In this document: piece by piece, positions 49,028 through 60,794 of the stretch
Layout of the letters: the number at the start of each line of letters is the position of its first letter
Numbering within the stretch: the first letter of the stretch is position 1
NCBI GenBank assembly: GCA_016748015.1
Contig: JAAOMT010000543.1
Location: 310,001-374,000 of the forward strand
DNA length: 64,000 bases
Direction: 5' to 3'
DNA from: Geosiphon pyriformis
Lineage: Eukaryota > Glomeromycota > Glomeromycetes > Archaeosporales > Geosiphonaceae
Position numbers and translations under genes: made by a program
The notes under the pieces: model-generated
The model's input: only the letters and a program-made list of their open reading frames with translations
Databases searched by the model: none
What the model was told of the DNA's origin: nothing

Positions 49028-49144
49028 GCTATAAGAAACCGACCGGCGGTTAAAAATCAAGGTTCCAACTGGTATAGACAAGAAGGCAACCGATTTTTAC
49101 TACCATATGATGGTAATGGTTATTTATATGGAAAAATAAATTAA
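49028..49144 (+). other. Short coding-like frame, possible exon relic
   Basis: A 38-codon plus-strand frame without an ATG reads AIRNRPAVKNQGSNWYRQEG and goes on through FLLPYDGNGYLYGKIN to a stop. The amino-acid texture looks like real protein, and a TTTGAG acceptor-like site precedes it. However, no further exon or family is recognised, and it overlaps the promoter of the minus-strand gene. Possibly a relic, or chance. Confidence 0.25.
49121..49128 (-). promoter_or_regulatory. TATA-like box
   Basis: TATAAATA on the minus strand, 275 bases upstream of the ATG at 48846. If used, the 5' leader would include the (GAGT)n array. Confidence 0.4.
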
Positions 49145-50890
49145 TCACTAACCTTCTCCTTGTTCAAAAACAATTTTTAATATATATAATGAACATGGTG
49201 AAACTGGTCATTTTTCTTAAGGTCTTTGTGGTTATGATCATCGGATTTTTTTTTTTTTGAAATACTAACAAAGAGAGTTTAAAAGATATATATTTTTTGG
49301 TTACACCTTCGGATAGTCAAATATAATTTATAAAAATAATAACTAGAGTATCACTTTCTATAATATTAATAAGATAATTTCAGTAATGATGATGATAATG
49401 ATAATGATAATGATAAAACCAAAAGAGTTAATTATTTTCCGAATTTTTCTAGCCATTTGTCATATATACTGAGAGTAGATTGCAAAGGGTTTTCCATTCA
49501 CAGGACAATGGATATTCCACACACATATGCAGTATAAAAGTACAACATTTTGTAAACTATTCTTAATTCCTAAGCTGGTAACAGAGAATTTATCTCAACG
49601 ATTATTGGTGATAACTTAACCGCAGGTCTAAGCAGTGTAAAGATATAACATGTTCCACAATCAATTATTGGTACTTGATCAAATATTTTAGTCTCAACTT
49701 GGCATTTTCAGGTACAATACTAATTAATCGCGGGCCTACATTAAAATTCTGAAATTTTTTTAAAATATATTTGATAAGAATAGTAAAATCCGAGTTGCTA
49801 AATGAATTTTTGAAAAAACTATTTTTGGTTAAAGTCATGATCGAATGATTTGATTGTCCTTATCCTTTTATTTTTTTATTTTTTTGAAAAAAGAAAGAAG
49901 AAAATTTCAAATGTGTAAATCGGTTTCATAAAACTTTTTCGAAAAATTTAATTTATCAGTTGTTAATAATTTTTTATTATTTTATTTTACAAGATAAGGG
50001 TTAAATTTTACTTTCGGCAGTCCAATTCTCAGTATCGATCATCTTATTATTAAAAAGTGAACTGTAATGGAAAATTTGGAAAGAGGAACAATTAATTTAC
50101 TAAATGGGTTGAAAGGTTTTTTTTAAAAAAAAAAAAGAATAAATATTGTAACGTTTTTGACAATAAGTTTCAATTATGTTTGGATCTATAATTAGATTTC
50201 ATTCAATATATTTAGACTAGACCTCCCTTTATTGTATTTTACTTTAACATAATATTCATCAAGTCTAATAAATTTAAATTCGAATCAAATAAAAAATTAA
50301 TTTTCTATTGTTTTTTGATATATTTCGGTCATAATAAATAAAAATTTAAGGGATTAATATGAAAAACTACAAGTTTCGAATCTATTGAATTTTTTTTATT
50401 CATTCATTCATTCATTAATTCATTATTCTATTCCAAACTTCAACTCTATGAAAATAAAGTCATTCAGAAAAAGACCATTTGAAACATATTTCTTGGTATA
50501 GTCTTTGCCTTTGTTATTTTAGTTTGCAAATGAGATCTGACACAGAGCAAAAAGCTCCTTATTAAAGGTATGAATTATATATTTTACTTTTGCATGCATC
50601 TATATGCTCAAAAAAATAAAAAATTATAATATTTTCTATGAAAATTTGGAATTCTTTGAGTTCCCTAACTTACGTTATAGTCATTCTTAAATTTATTTAA
50701 TGTTGCACAAATTCATAATCGAAAAACCCTTATTTGTAATATTTCAAAATCAAATCGTAAAAAATCTCCTTTACCTTATTTGATATCAGTAATTTAGGAA
50801 TCTTGTTTTGTTTTGTTTGAAATCACAAGTAATAATAAATAAAATTTAATGACAATATGTTTCAATTTAATTTTTTATATTAATAGAAAG

Positions 50891-50892
<2 letters not shown>

Positions 50893-50942
<50 letters not shown>
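50893..50942. repeat. (ATT)n microsatellite
   Basis: About 16 tandem ATT units in A/T-rich DNA. Confidence 0.95.
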
Positions 50943-50944
<2 letters not shown>

Positions 50945-53900
50945 TTTTACTAACAAATTTAAATTTTATTTTTGTTATCTATGGTTTTCAATGTATTAAC
51001 TATTTGCAAGAGAATGAATTTTTCTTTTTATCATTTATTCAATTTTTTTTTCATGATTAAAATGTATGTTTAATAAATTTTTTTAAATTTAAATATTTGA
51101 ATATATTTTACAATATTTTAAAAAAGTTTTCAATATGAAAAATTGTATTTTCGTAGAATTCTTTAAAATTTATTTAATAAACTTGATTTTAAGTATTTTT
51201 TTCAAATTTTTGATGAAAACTGGGGTTTTTTTTAATAAATTATTTTTAGTTTATTTCATTATTAAAAATCCTAGTATATTAAATCAAGCTCAAAGTATTG
51301 TTCAGATTTATTAACAAAAACTATGTAAGTATTTTTTAAAAAATTTAAATTTATAAATTTATAAATAGAATTCAAATGTTTAAATGGAAAGTTAAATTTT
51401 TAATAGATATTCCTATTTCAGGTTTTTTCCCGTTCATCTTTGAATAATTCACTGAAAACAGATTATAAGCCTTTGAGCTGAAATCTCATAATTTCAAATA
51501 TGAATAATTTTGATTATATATTTTCTTAATATTCTCTAATTGAAAGATTGAAATATTTTACCCAAATACATATAATTTTGAAAGAAGTGAAAAATAATTC
51601 ATAAATAATAATAATAATATATATTGTTTCACCAAAATTGACAATTTTATTTTTACTTTTATGAAAATTAAAATATTTCACTAATTTACATTTCAAGTTA
51701 GAATGAATTCCTTGCAATTTAAAATAAATTACTAAAAAAATATCTTTCCCTAAACAGTTAGATTAAAATATAATGAAGGACGGTTTACTTTATGAAAATC
51801 AAAATTGTAACTTAATTCGTACTTTCTGGTATTTAAAAAAAATCTTTTATACAAAGTTTTCAACATATTTAAAACAAAAAAGACAATATTTAGTCAGTAG
51901 TTGTTAATTATTTTTAGCTTTTTATTGTTAGAAATTTTCGGAATAGTTTGAAATCTTTCTTATTCAATTGTAACTTAAATTTTTTTCACCAAGAAAAACC
52001 ACCACCTTTTACAGAAAAATTGTGTTCAATAATTTACAGAGTATTGTACATCTGTACTCACTCAACGTTATATAGCATGCGTATTAAATAAATATTTATA
52101 ATTAGTTTGATTATAATTTTTTAATTATCTTCAATGTATAAAAGAGAAATGATAAAAACCATTAGATAATGATCTTGCTAATAAAAATTTCTAAAATGCG
52201 TGAAATGTTGACTATTGCTCGATTTCAAACCCATCACTTTTTCGATTTATTTTGATCAAAATACTTTTGAATAAAGGCTGAAGACACAGTTAAAATTAAA
52301 TTTTCTTTTCCCATATCATAGACGATTGCAGGATTTGACCAATTCAAAGTACAAATAATTTGTTACGTTAAAGTTAAGACTCGATCGTCATTTCATGATT
52401 TCTCAAGATAATTGATTGGATTTTCAAAATAAAAATAAAAATAAAAAAAAATAAAAGAAAAATAATGCCCGTTAAATTTTTAATTTAACCAGTTTAATAT
52501 CAAGATCTCATGTAAAACAGAAAACATTTGAGCATATAATATTCACAAATTTACCATGGTGAATGTGAAATTATTTTGAACGAATTGAAATTCATAAAAT
52601 TTTTTAGTATATTTTTACTGTAAATTGATACTTTTTGTGTGGTTATTAAAATAATCGAGGTACTGGTAAAAAGTGAATACTCAAAAGAATTTTCTTCAAA
52701 AACTTTTTAATAAAATTATCTAAATTTTATTATTTTATATCGTTCTTTACCCATTTTATCTCACTATTGAGGAAACAAGATGATATCTTAACTTTATTCG
52801 AAACGAAATAAAAAATTTAAAGATTATAAATCATAAATATAAATTTAATAATATTAATTAATGTTTTAAACGTATAAAAAACTGAAATAAATATAATTGG
52901 ATACTAAATTTTTTAATCCAAGCTTTAATTAAATGCATTAACTGCCTATAAAAGGAAGTTTTTTTCCATATTTTTTAATAATAAAAATCAAATAAATATT
53001 TTGCTGTTCAACATTAAAAAAAAAGTAAACGTAAATTGAATATGCAACTATACTGTTTTCCTATTAAATTAAAAATATTAAAGTAACCATTCTTCTAAGA
53101 ATTAAAAAAATTAAAAGGTTTTCCTTCATGAGGCTAGAAATTTGATATTAACTTTTTTTTCTCTTTTATAATATAATCATTAGCCATTAATAAACTTTAT
53201 TAATACTGTACGAGCTTAATGATCAATTTCAAAAGTTTTTTTTAAAAAAAATATAAAGAAAGCACAAATAATCGATCAAGAACTTTAATTCATTAATTCT
53301 AACCATAAATTTCAGGAATTGCTAAATTTTTTGTCATTTATTTCTTATATATAAAGTACGCAGTCATAAAAGATCAAAAACTTAAAAAGGGAGTAATTTC
53401 TGTCTGGTATTATTTTATTAATTTTTAATTGGTTTATTTAGCCATAAACTTACCTGAAAAAAGTATCTAAACAATTAGTATATATATATATATATATTTA
53501 TTTATTTTTATTTTCAAATGATTATAACTAATAAAATTTATGTAAATATAAATTTTACTTAATATGTTTATTAAATTTATTTTTAATCAAAAAGCCAAGA
53601 CTTGAGAATTTTTTTTTTTTATGGCTTTTATTAAAACAAAGACTTTATTTAAACAAAATAAAAAATATTTATCTAAAAATTTAACTATAATCAATTCATA
53701 TTTTATATAAACTTTTAAAATTTTTAATTAAATATATCATATAATTAAAAACAAATTAAAAATACAATAAATAAAATAATAAAATTAGTTAAACAATTAA
53801 ATTAATATTAAATTAAAAAATTAAATATTTTATAAATTTTTTGAATATTTAAATTCTTTTAACCATTTTTTAATTATTAAATGTTTACCATTTTATCTTA

Positions 53901-54301
53901 AAATTTTTCATGTATAAAAATTAATTTTGTTAATCTTTTATATTAACTATAAATTAATATATAATATTTATAATAAATTGAATGTTTAGACGTAATAAAA
54001 ATATATATATATATATATTTTTTAATTATTAAAATAAAAAACTATTATACTTTTTGATTTTAGTTCAATTATCCATATATATATAAAATAATTTATATTA
54101 CAAATCAATATTTTCAAATTAATATTTTAACAAATGATTTAAAAATATTGCTATAAATATGTGAACCTCGGTAATTATTCGGATATATATTTAAATGATT
54201 TAATACAAAAAAAAAAAAAAAGTAATTCTTTGTTGCATAAAAGAAGAGGTTCTTACCAATAAGATTTTTTAAATTTTTTTGTAACCCTTTTTTAGACTAT
54301 C

Positions 54302-54333
<32 letters not shown>
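54302..54333. repeat. (AAT)n microsatellite
   Basis: About ten AAT units. Confidence 0.93.
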
Positions 54334-54336
<3 letters not shown>

Positions 54337-55284
54337 TTTCCTCTCTTTTTAAAAAAATAATGAAAAAAAAAATTTTATTTAGATTGCTCTGGATTATTGC
54401 TCATACGCTAAGTACAAAATTTAGATTAATAAAAAATTAAATTTTCAGAATAAACTTCAAACTTGCAGTAAAATGTGAAAAATAATAATTGAATGTTACA
54501 GCTCTTAATTCCTATTGGTGTTATTCTCATCCTTATCCGGTTGAAATTCTTGTTGATTTATTAAAAATAAGGGAAACAAGGTATGCACACTTTAACTGTT
54601 GAAACTTAATTTCCCTGAATACCTCTTTAATACCGATCAATATGTAATATGAAATTTTAATAATAAAAAGTTATTTATAGTTTATGTAAAAATAAATATT
54701 TTTATATTTATATCGATACATATTTTTTATTGTCGGTAAAAAGATGACACAAGCATTAAAGGTATTATTGTTCTAACAATATTTGGCTGAAAATTTTTAG
54801 ACCTTTTCACCGCTAACAAAATCATAACAGCCTAATCTTGTTTAAATAATTTCTTAGAAATTGAAAAACTACCATGACAACTTGAAGGATTTCAATGTAA
54901 ATTTTTGAATTTTTGAATTTAAAAAGTTTTTGATTTTGAAAACGAATATTATTTTCAAAAAAAGATAAATAAACTTTTGTATCTCTTTTACCACGTCTTG
55001 GTTTCCTAAACTTTTTTTGACTTGACCCTTTCCAGATTAATTTTTTATTAAATTAAAAATTTATTAATCAATTTTGGATATTTGGTGAATATTTTTATTA
55101 TATACAATAATTGCGCATGTTAAAGAAAGAATGATATAAGGAAAACTTTTCTATAATTAAAGATATTTTTTAAGAAAAGCTTATTTATGTAAAGATAAGT
55201 TTCCTTTATTAAAATTTGTCAGAAATGTTGTCGCATAGTGAAAATAAATAACTTAAATTCTCCGATAATGAAAACCGGAATAAG

Positions 55285-57454
55285 TTAACTCGGCCATCCA
55301 TTAACCTCAAATCCTGTAGTTTTCAAAGAAAACTGAAAGGTTGCGTTCTTCGCAAAATATAGTTTAATTTGGACTTTTGCACAAGTGGGTGGAAAAGTCA
55401 AATAATTTTCCCAGTTAGGGCTCTTTGAAGGGGTACCATGCACCTGAAATGAGTAAAGATTTGTGATTAAATTGTTCTTAGAAATTGAAAAGTGAAGGGA
55501 TTTTTAAGGCTGCTCACAAATAAAAATTCCCCTTGATGACTCTGATCCACCACGTATGTATCTCCACCCTTAGCCGATCTCATCATTGTTTCAAAATAAA
55601 TTCGATTTTCATCAAATTTATCTTGCTGAACGTCAACCACGGCACTCTGTTGAAGGTAAATTAATGATTTCAAAATCTATTGGGAAAACAATAATTCTGA
55701 AAGCGAAATAAAAAAAATTACAATAAATTTCCCAACTGTAGCAAATTTCCATGGAGTGGATCCTATAGTGTCGTTTATATAATGTGTTTCAACATGACTT
55801 GGATCTTCGTTTAGTGAAAGGTCGATGCATTTTTGTCGATTTATAAATCCAACAATCTGGGAATAAAGAAATTTTAGACAAAATTTTCTTATTGCTAAAA
55901 CAAAACTTTTGAAGTATCAAATGTACTCACAACCACTATGATAACAGATAAGATGAATGCGATTACAAGGAAACATCCCATTTTCAAAAGAATATCCACA
56001 AACTTATTTCTGCCGCCATCTAATAGTCATGAAAATTAGAAATCTCTGAAAATTCGATTCCTGTCTATCATAATAACCTTATTTATTTTTTTTGATTGAA
56101 GAAAAATTACTTTTTTCAGAGTCAGAATCCGACGATATATAATCTACTGATAGGGGTGATTGAAAGGCGGGCCGAGAAACATCCCCTAAATCATCAAAAG
56201 AGAATTGATTGAATTTCAAAGTTTTGAATGATGTGAGTTTTGAAATTTTTCTATACCTCTTTTTGGGAAATGATGATTTTCAGTTCGTTTTGATGATGTT
56301 GGAACCGGTTGTAGAGGAGCTTTTGAAGTGAGAAGAAATAAAGAATTAGATGGTTAAATATTTTGAGAATATTATGTCTTTAAATATTTTATTGCAACAT
56401 ACCAGTTTCTGGAGACGATAACCCTGAAATAGTAGAAATGTTGGGAGAGTGAGATAATACAGGTGGGGGCATTGGTCCAAGTAATTCCCTCGGAGACTCC
56501 TCGATTGAGGTTCGGGGATTTATCTTCCCGTAAGGTTGTTCCACGGCAGAAGGACTAAATCGATTTGTTGTTCTTATATTGTTGGGTGAATAGCCTGGCT
56601 GTGGTGAATAGGATGGCATATAATGAGGTCTATAAACTACTTCGTTGTTAGTTAAATAGGGTGATTCAATTATTTCCCTCAATTCTTGTGAATAACTTCG
56701 GGGTTCTGCAGGTTGAAATGCATAAGAATCTGGTGTTCGTGACCCAAGATTTTGATATGAAGTCTTATTTTCTAGAAAAAGTCAATATTTTAGTATCTTT
56801 TGAAGTTACCATCTTTAAAAACTCTAAAAACATTGTGAAAATACCTTGCATTGAGCCTTCGTTTCGATCGTTTGGTTCCCATCGCACCTTATAATTTTTT
56901 GACCCCTTATAAGGCTGGTCAGCTGTACAAGTCATTCATTAAATTTATAATGAAATTAGGTTATAATCCTGACATTAGAAAATAAAAATGGGACTAAAGA
57001 ATTGACCTGAATACGAAGGAACTACATTTGATTCAGCTTGCTGAAATGGAGGTGTAAATGAAGAGTTTTTTGCTGCGTTATTGGAATATTTTCTTGGATA
57101 GGCTGTTGATTGTTCTATCGATAAAGTGATAATCCAAGTTCATTGAATTTTCTATTCAGAATAAAAAAAAATTGCTAAAATCCAAGGAAAAATTAATTAC
57201 CTGTTATATTTTGAGCTACATCTGATGAATTACTTTTTGTTGGAGGCCGGTAAAAGTTTGCAGCGCTAATTGGCATGTTATTTGAATACCATTGCTGATT
57301 GTATCCTCTAGCTATTGAAAAAGAATTTCCAAAAATTAGCATCAAAGGCTCAATTTCGTAGCTATGAATCTTAGATAAGTTTAAGAGTCAAGAGTCAAAG
57401 GAAACTCCCATAATAATTGCCTTGACTCTCCGAATTCTCATTACGATGTGACAT
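55285..57454 (-). CDS. Single-pass membrane protein with disordered cytosolic arm and extracellular domain
   Basis: Eleven exons assembled by frame: 57454-57406, 57311-57201, 57114-57007, 56922-56845, 56771-56403, 56319-56257, 56185-56111, 56019-55931, 55856-55722, 55676-55518 and 55443-55285. Total about 464 residues. The N-terminus (MSHRNENSESQGNYYG) leads into about 285 residues rich in Ser, Pro, Asn, Tyr and Gln, likely disordered and cytosolic. A transmembrane helix follows (GCFLVIAFILSVIIVV, about 299-314). The remaining 150 residues look like a beta-rich external domain with two N-glycosylation sequons (NDT, NAT), ending NGWPS. The exon 9/10 junction has an alternative (55737 to 55646) that also keeps frame. 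The first donor, GTTTCC, is weak. The family is unrecognised; a cell-surface sensor or adhesion role is inference. Confidence 0.8.
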
Positions 57455-57509
57455 TTTGCTTTTTGACCGTTTGTTTTTTTATTTTCAAAGAGATGTGTTT
57501 TTTTTTTAG

Positions 57510-57516
57510 TTATATA
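57510..57516 (-). promoter_or_regulatory. TATA-like box of the membrane-protein gene
   Basis: TATATAA on the minus strand, 56 bases upstream of the ATG at 57454, a spacing like the other genes here. Confidence 0.4.
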
Positions 57517-58111
57517 AGTTTCTTCAAATCATGGCTACTCATATATTCATACAAAAAGCAAAGGAACCTCTACAACAAGGAATTCTCCCTTAATTGATTA
57601 TGTACCAAAAAAAAGCACACAAAACCAAAATAGTAATACTAGTCATTTGAAAATTTGTATGACCATTTCGAATGAGCCTCAAAAAGCTAATGTTCTACCA
57701 TACATTAATATTTAAAAATTAAAGTGGTCTTAGATAGGGTGTACTGCAAATTAATCAATGATAATATTTTAAGACAGATACAGTGCTACAAAACGTAATA
57801 CACTGTACAATCATGCGGTATTCTCGCGTTACGTCACTAAGTGGTTGAAACTAGTTCGATCGATCAGCTGTTCACTTTATCATTAAAAATATACATTTTT
57901 CTGGTCTTATAGAGTCTCGAAACTAAAATGTCAAAATTATTTAATGATAAATTTAATCTTAAAATTATTTATAGGCCCTATTTTGCTAAATTTATGATTT
58001 AATTTATTTTTGAATAAATGGAGAATTATTGCAAGAAGAATAGCATTGGTAAGTAAGATGGATCACATTCAAATTTTGCGTTACCAAGAAATTTTTCTTT
58101 GACTGCGTAAA
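57517..58111. other. Intergenic, with short palindrome
   Basis: No gene seen. Near 57780-57808 an ACAGTG...CACTGT palindrome is flanked by T and A, reminiscent of terminal repeats of Tc1/mariner-type elements, but too short to call. Confidence 0.4.
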
Positions 58112-58725
58112 TTATAGTAAAGCTAGATATCCAAACTTTGTACTCCTTAAATTCTTATCAGAATCACATGCGAATTTTACTCTGATTCTGCGGGTATTTT
58201 TTCTGTCAAATTCTTTAGTGATTTTTCTTTGAATTTTTTTGCACGAGATTTTTGATTTTTCTTCAAGTGATTGCTTAACAAGAGTAGCATTACCCCATGA
58301 GTCCACATTTTCTTGAGGTTTGAGAGCTGTATCTGATAACAAAATGTTTTCGGGAATTGGTAAAGTTGTGTGTTTTGGCAATATTCTTGATGAAGATAGA
58401 GATTGATCTGATTGGAGTGTTTTCTTTGTTTCCCCATCCGAGTTGAAAATCACAGCTAAAGCAGGATCAGAAAAATTTTCGAACAACATGGTACATGTTG
58501 TGATTAAAGGATAACTCCAAGGTGTTGTGTGTAAACTATAATAAGGAAAGTTTGGATTGTCATTTTCCTTCACGTCCTCTCTTAGACAATTCCTCGAGCA
58601 ATAAAGGCTTCCCTGAAAGTTAAAAATTTAACTTTGTATTTATTTCTCTCAAATTTTTGACTAAATTATCTGGGGCGTACCTGGTAAGTTTGTTTCGAAC
58701 AATAAAGACACCAGTTTAAATCCAT
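58112..58725 (-). CDS. Ecl1-like (lifespan regulatory factor family) protein, two exons
   Basis: Exon 1 (58725-58681) encodes MDLNWCLYCSKQTYQ. After a 68-base intron, exon 2 (58612-58112) continues GSLYCSRNCLRED and runs to the stop, for 181 residues. The joined N-terminus has the full Ecl1-family pattern: the Met-Asp-Leu-x-Trp-Cys start, one CxxC pair (Cys6, Cys9) and a YCSxxC pair at residues 19-24. That makes four intact metal ligands, and this is the most canonical of the three copies. The intron splits the two ligand pairs. The rest is Ser/Lys-rich, with a basic tail (KKIQRKITKEFDRKNTRRIR) that could mark nuclear localisation. Family knowledge: fission-yeast Ecl1 promotes chronological lifespan under starvation. 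Its role here is inferred. Confidence 0.85.
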
Positions 58726-59305
58726 GACTCAAAAGATTAATATAGCTTAAACCACAAATATTTAAAAGATAGAAAAATTTAGGAAAGTTATTTCTCGAGA
58801 TTTCAGCTATAAAGGAAAAAAGAAAGAATTTTTCGGTCTTGGAGAATTTAATGAGAAACCAGAGCTACGGAAACGGCATATGCGCGTAGTATATATATAA
58901 TAGTCTGAAGGTAAATTGCGCCAAAATTTCGTCATTGATTCAAATAAATAATATTTAAAAGAATTGTAATTTGATCAATAATCACCGAAGAAATCATATT
59001 TGGTGCAAATTAATACATTGTTGAATAAAATAATGGGGATTTAAAAATCAGATTTATTAAATAAATAATCGTGAATATATAGATATAGCCTTTATATTGA
59101 ATATTATTATTAATGAAATATAGATTTTACGCTATTAATAAACTAGTATTGACATGTTTAATTTAAAATGCATCGGGATATGATCGTTGATTAGAGAGAA
59201 TATTTTTGGAAATCAAAAGAAAAAAATGGTCAACTGGTTTTAGGTCAAAAAAATCGTAGAAATTTTCAAGCTCTGAAATTTTTTTTTGGTTAGATAGTTA
59301 GTTAG

Positions 59306-59336
<31 letters not shown>

Positions 59337-59693
59337 CCCAATGAAGGTTTAAATCGTGTATTCACTAAAACGTTAAAGCCAAGATATTCAACAAAACTTT
59401 GCCTTCGAATAATAGTGTCATTATTATTCTCACAATCCAAAAAAAATTTCGAATATTCCGTGAGAATAGAGTGTAATCGATTATAATCAATAAAAATACA
59501 TTAAACCGAATTAATCTCCGAGCAATATTACTCATAAATTTATGAATTCTCAATTGTATTGGATGGTAAAATCAAATTCAAGTATTTTGACTCGATAATT
59601 CCAAATTTTTTTTGATCTTAAATTCAAGCGTTCTTTTTGATTTTACTATTCTTTTAAAGACTTTGAAAATTTATAATAAACACTTATCATAAA
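58726..59693. other. Intergenic region
   Basis: Upstream region of the Ecl1-like gene at 58725; a TATATATA tract lies near 58889-58898. A (GTTA)n array lies at about 59290-59337. The minus frame at 59365-59553 has no motif. Nothing else is seen. Confidence 0.5.
59290..59337. repeat. (GTTA)n microsatellite
   Basis: About eleven GTTA units with early GATA variants. Confidence 0.93.
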
Positions 59694-59760
59694 GCTACGA
59701 AAATAAGCAACCCCTCCTTCAGGTTCAAGTCTTATGAAAAAATTGAATAAGCAACCTCTT
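59694..59760. mobile_element. Partial MITE copy
   Basis: A fragment related to the terminal repeat of the adjacent element: TACGAAAATAAGCAACCCCTCC, shifted by a few bases, and a second GAATAAGCAACCTC at about 59745-59758. It suggests nested or tandem insertion of the same family. Confidence 0.6.
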
Positions 59761-59770
59761 TTAATTATTA

Positions 59771-59859
59771 CCGTAAAGTCTCGAAAAAAAGCAACCCCTC
59801 AAAACTCGGTCCAAAATAAAAGACGCAAGAGGTTTGCTTATTTTCGGGGACTTTTACGG
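59771..59859. mobile_element. 89-bp MITE flanked by TA
   Basis: The left end CCGTAAAGTCTCGAAAA and the right end (reverse complement CCGTAAAAGTCCCCGAAAA) form terminal inverted repeats of about 28-30 bases with few mismatches. TA dinucleotides flank both ends (59769-59770 and 59860-59861), as expected for a TA target-site duplication of Tc1/mariner-type elements. There is no coding capacity, so it would be mobilised in trans. Confidence 0.82.
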
Positions 59860-59861
59860 TA

Positions 59862-60498
59862 TTCCGAAATTAAAAAAATATATATCGATTAATTATTTAA
59901 TATTAATTTTATTAATATTAAGATCAGTCATACAGTCAATCAATTAGCTAAAGGTCTATTCTTTTTATTAAATGTATTATTATTTTTTATTAAAATGATT
60001 AATTTTTTGATTTCGATCCGTAGTAATTTATGTAGCCACTCAATCAAAAAGTCGGAGACTTGGCATTTGCTAAATTTCTTATCTACAGGAAATATTTAAT
60101 TCAATTTTTTGAATTAAGTCAAGTTAAATATTTGTCGATCAAAAATAAAAGCTTAAAATTCATCGAAATTGTCTATTATGAATTTTTTGATTGATTCTTC
60201 GAAAAAATCACATTAGCGCACTCTGTTGTCATCAGCTTAGATTTATTATCATCATAATGAGCCTTCAGTCAATCTTTCCCTATTTAGAAACAGATTTCCA
60301 AAATATTACACTTTAGTCTGTCATTTCTTTTTACGAAATCTGTCATTGCGAATTTAGTGCCGTGTGACTCAAGACAGTTGAAAACTTATAAAACTCTGAC
60401 TATGCTCCATTACCAACTATATCTAACACAAGAAAAGTAAAATCATTTTTAAATTTATCATTCTAATTCAAAATTTTTTGATAATTCCAAAATTCAAC
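59862..60498. other. Intergenic, possible promoter
   Basis: No gene. A TATAAAA motif at 60387-60393 lies 106 bases upstream of the mini-exon ATG at 60499 and may be its promoter. Confidence 0.4.
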
Positions 60499-60748
60499 AT
60501 GGGCAATTTCACAGCATCTTTGAAAAGATTTGCAAAGGTATGAAATTCTACTTTACAATTATGAATTTCAAAATTCAAAATTCAAAATTTATTAAGACAT
60601 ATTTTTATTTTTACCCTCTTTGGAATATTTCTCTTCTTTAAAAGTTATACTTTTTGAGAAACCTTTTGCACAGAGCCACAAGACGTCATACGCGAACCCA
60701 TGGAAGAACACATGGAAGAAGGCATGCCAGACCTTCGGCCGGAATTAA
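60499..60748 (+). CDS. Putative two-exon mini-gene (37 codons) reading into a GC-rich insert
   Basis: Exon 1 (60499-60537) encodes MGNFTASLKRFAK and ends at a clean AAG|GTATGA donor. The likely acceptor TTTTGCACAG joins exon 2 (60674-60748) in frame: SHKTSYANPWKNTWKKACQT, then FGRN and a stop. The MGNxxxS start fits an N-myristoylation signal. Exon 2 lies in a GC-rich block that looks like inserted repeat DNA, so either a real gene was truncated by the insert or the insert has been exonised. A TATAAAA motif lies upstream and AATAAA (60764-60769) downstream. Weakly supported. Confidence 0.35.
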
Positions 60749-60794
60749 CATTCACGCCGGTCTTTAATAAAACACCAAGCAAGCAAGCAAGCAA
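60671..60794. mobile_element. GC-rich insert with (CAAG)n tail
   Basis: A block of about 100 bases, much richer in G/C than its flanks (for example CCTTCGGCCGGAATTAAC and CACGCCGGTCTTTAATAAAA), ends in four CAAG units. A unique block ending in AATAAAA and a short tandem tail is typical of SINE or truncated LINE 3' ends. No target-site duplication could be fixed by eye. Confidence 0.55.

Larger units (their letters stand above)
49145..55284. other. Gene-free intergenic DNA
   Basis: I see no gene. Included are a GAT/AATG tract near 49387-49416, an (ATT)n array at about 50893-50942, a (TA)n tract near 53479-53497, an (AAT)n array at about 54302-54333, and near-pure A/T sequence at about 53400-54200. 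Open frames such as 51526-51717 have no motif. Confidence 0.6.

Noticed and set aside
48866-49081. Minus-strand frame with repeated Thr-His-Ser-Leu units
   Set aside because: Simple translation of the (GAGT)n microsatellite in the leader of the 48846 gene.
57780-57808. ACAGTG...CACTGT palindrome as a Tc1/mariner end
   Set aside because: Only about 29 bases with no second end or internal sequence; could be chance.
59722-59735. tRNA-like GGTTCAAGTC box
   Set aside because: No A box or cloverleaf could be built around it, and it lies inside MITE-related sequence.
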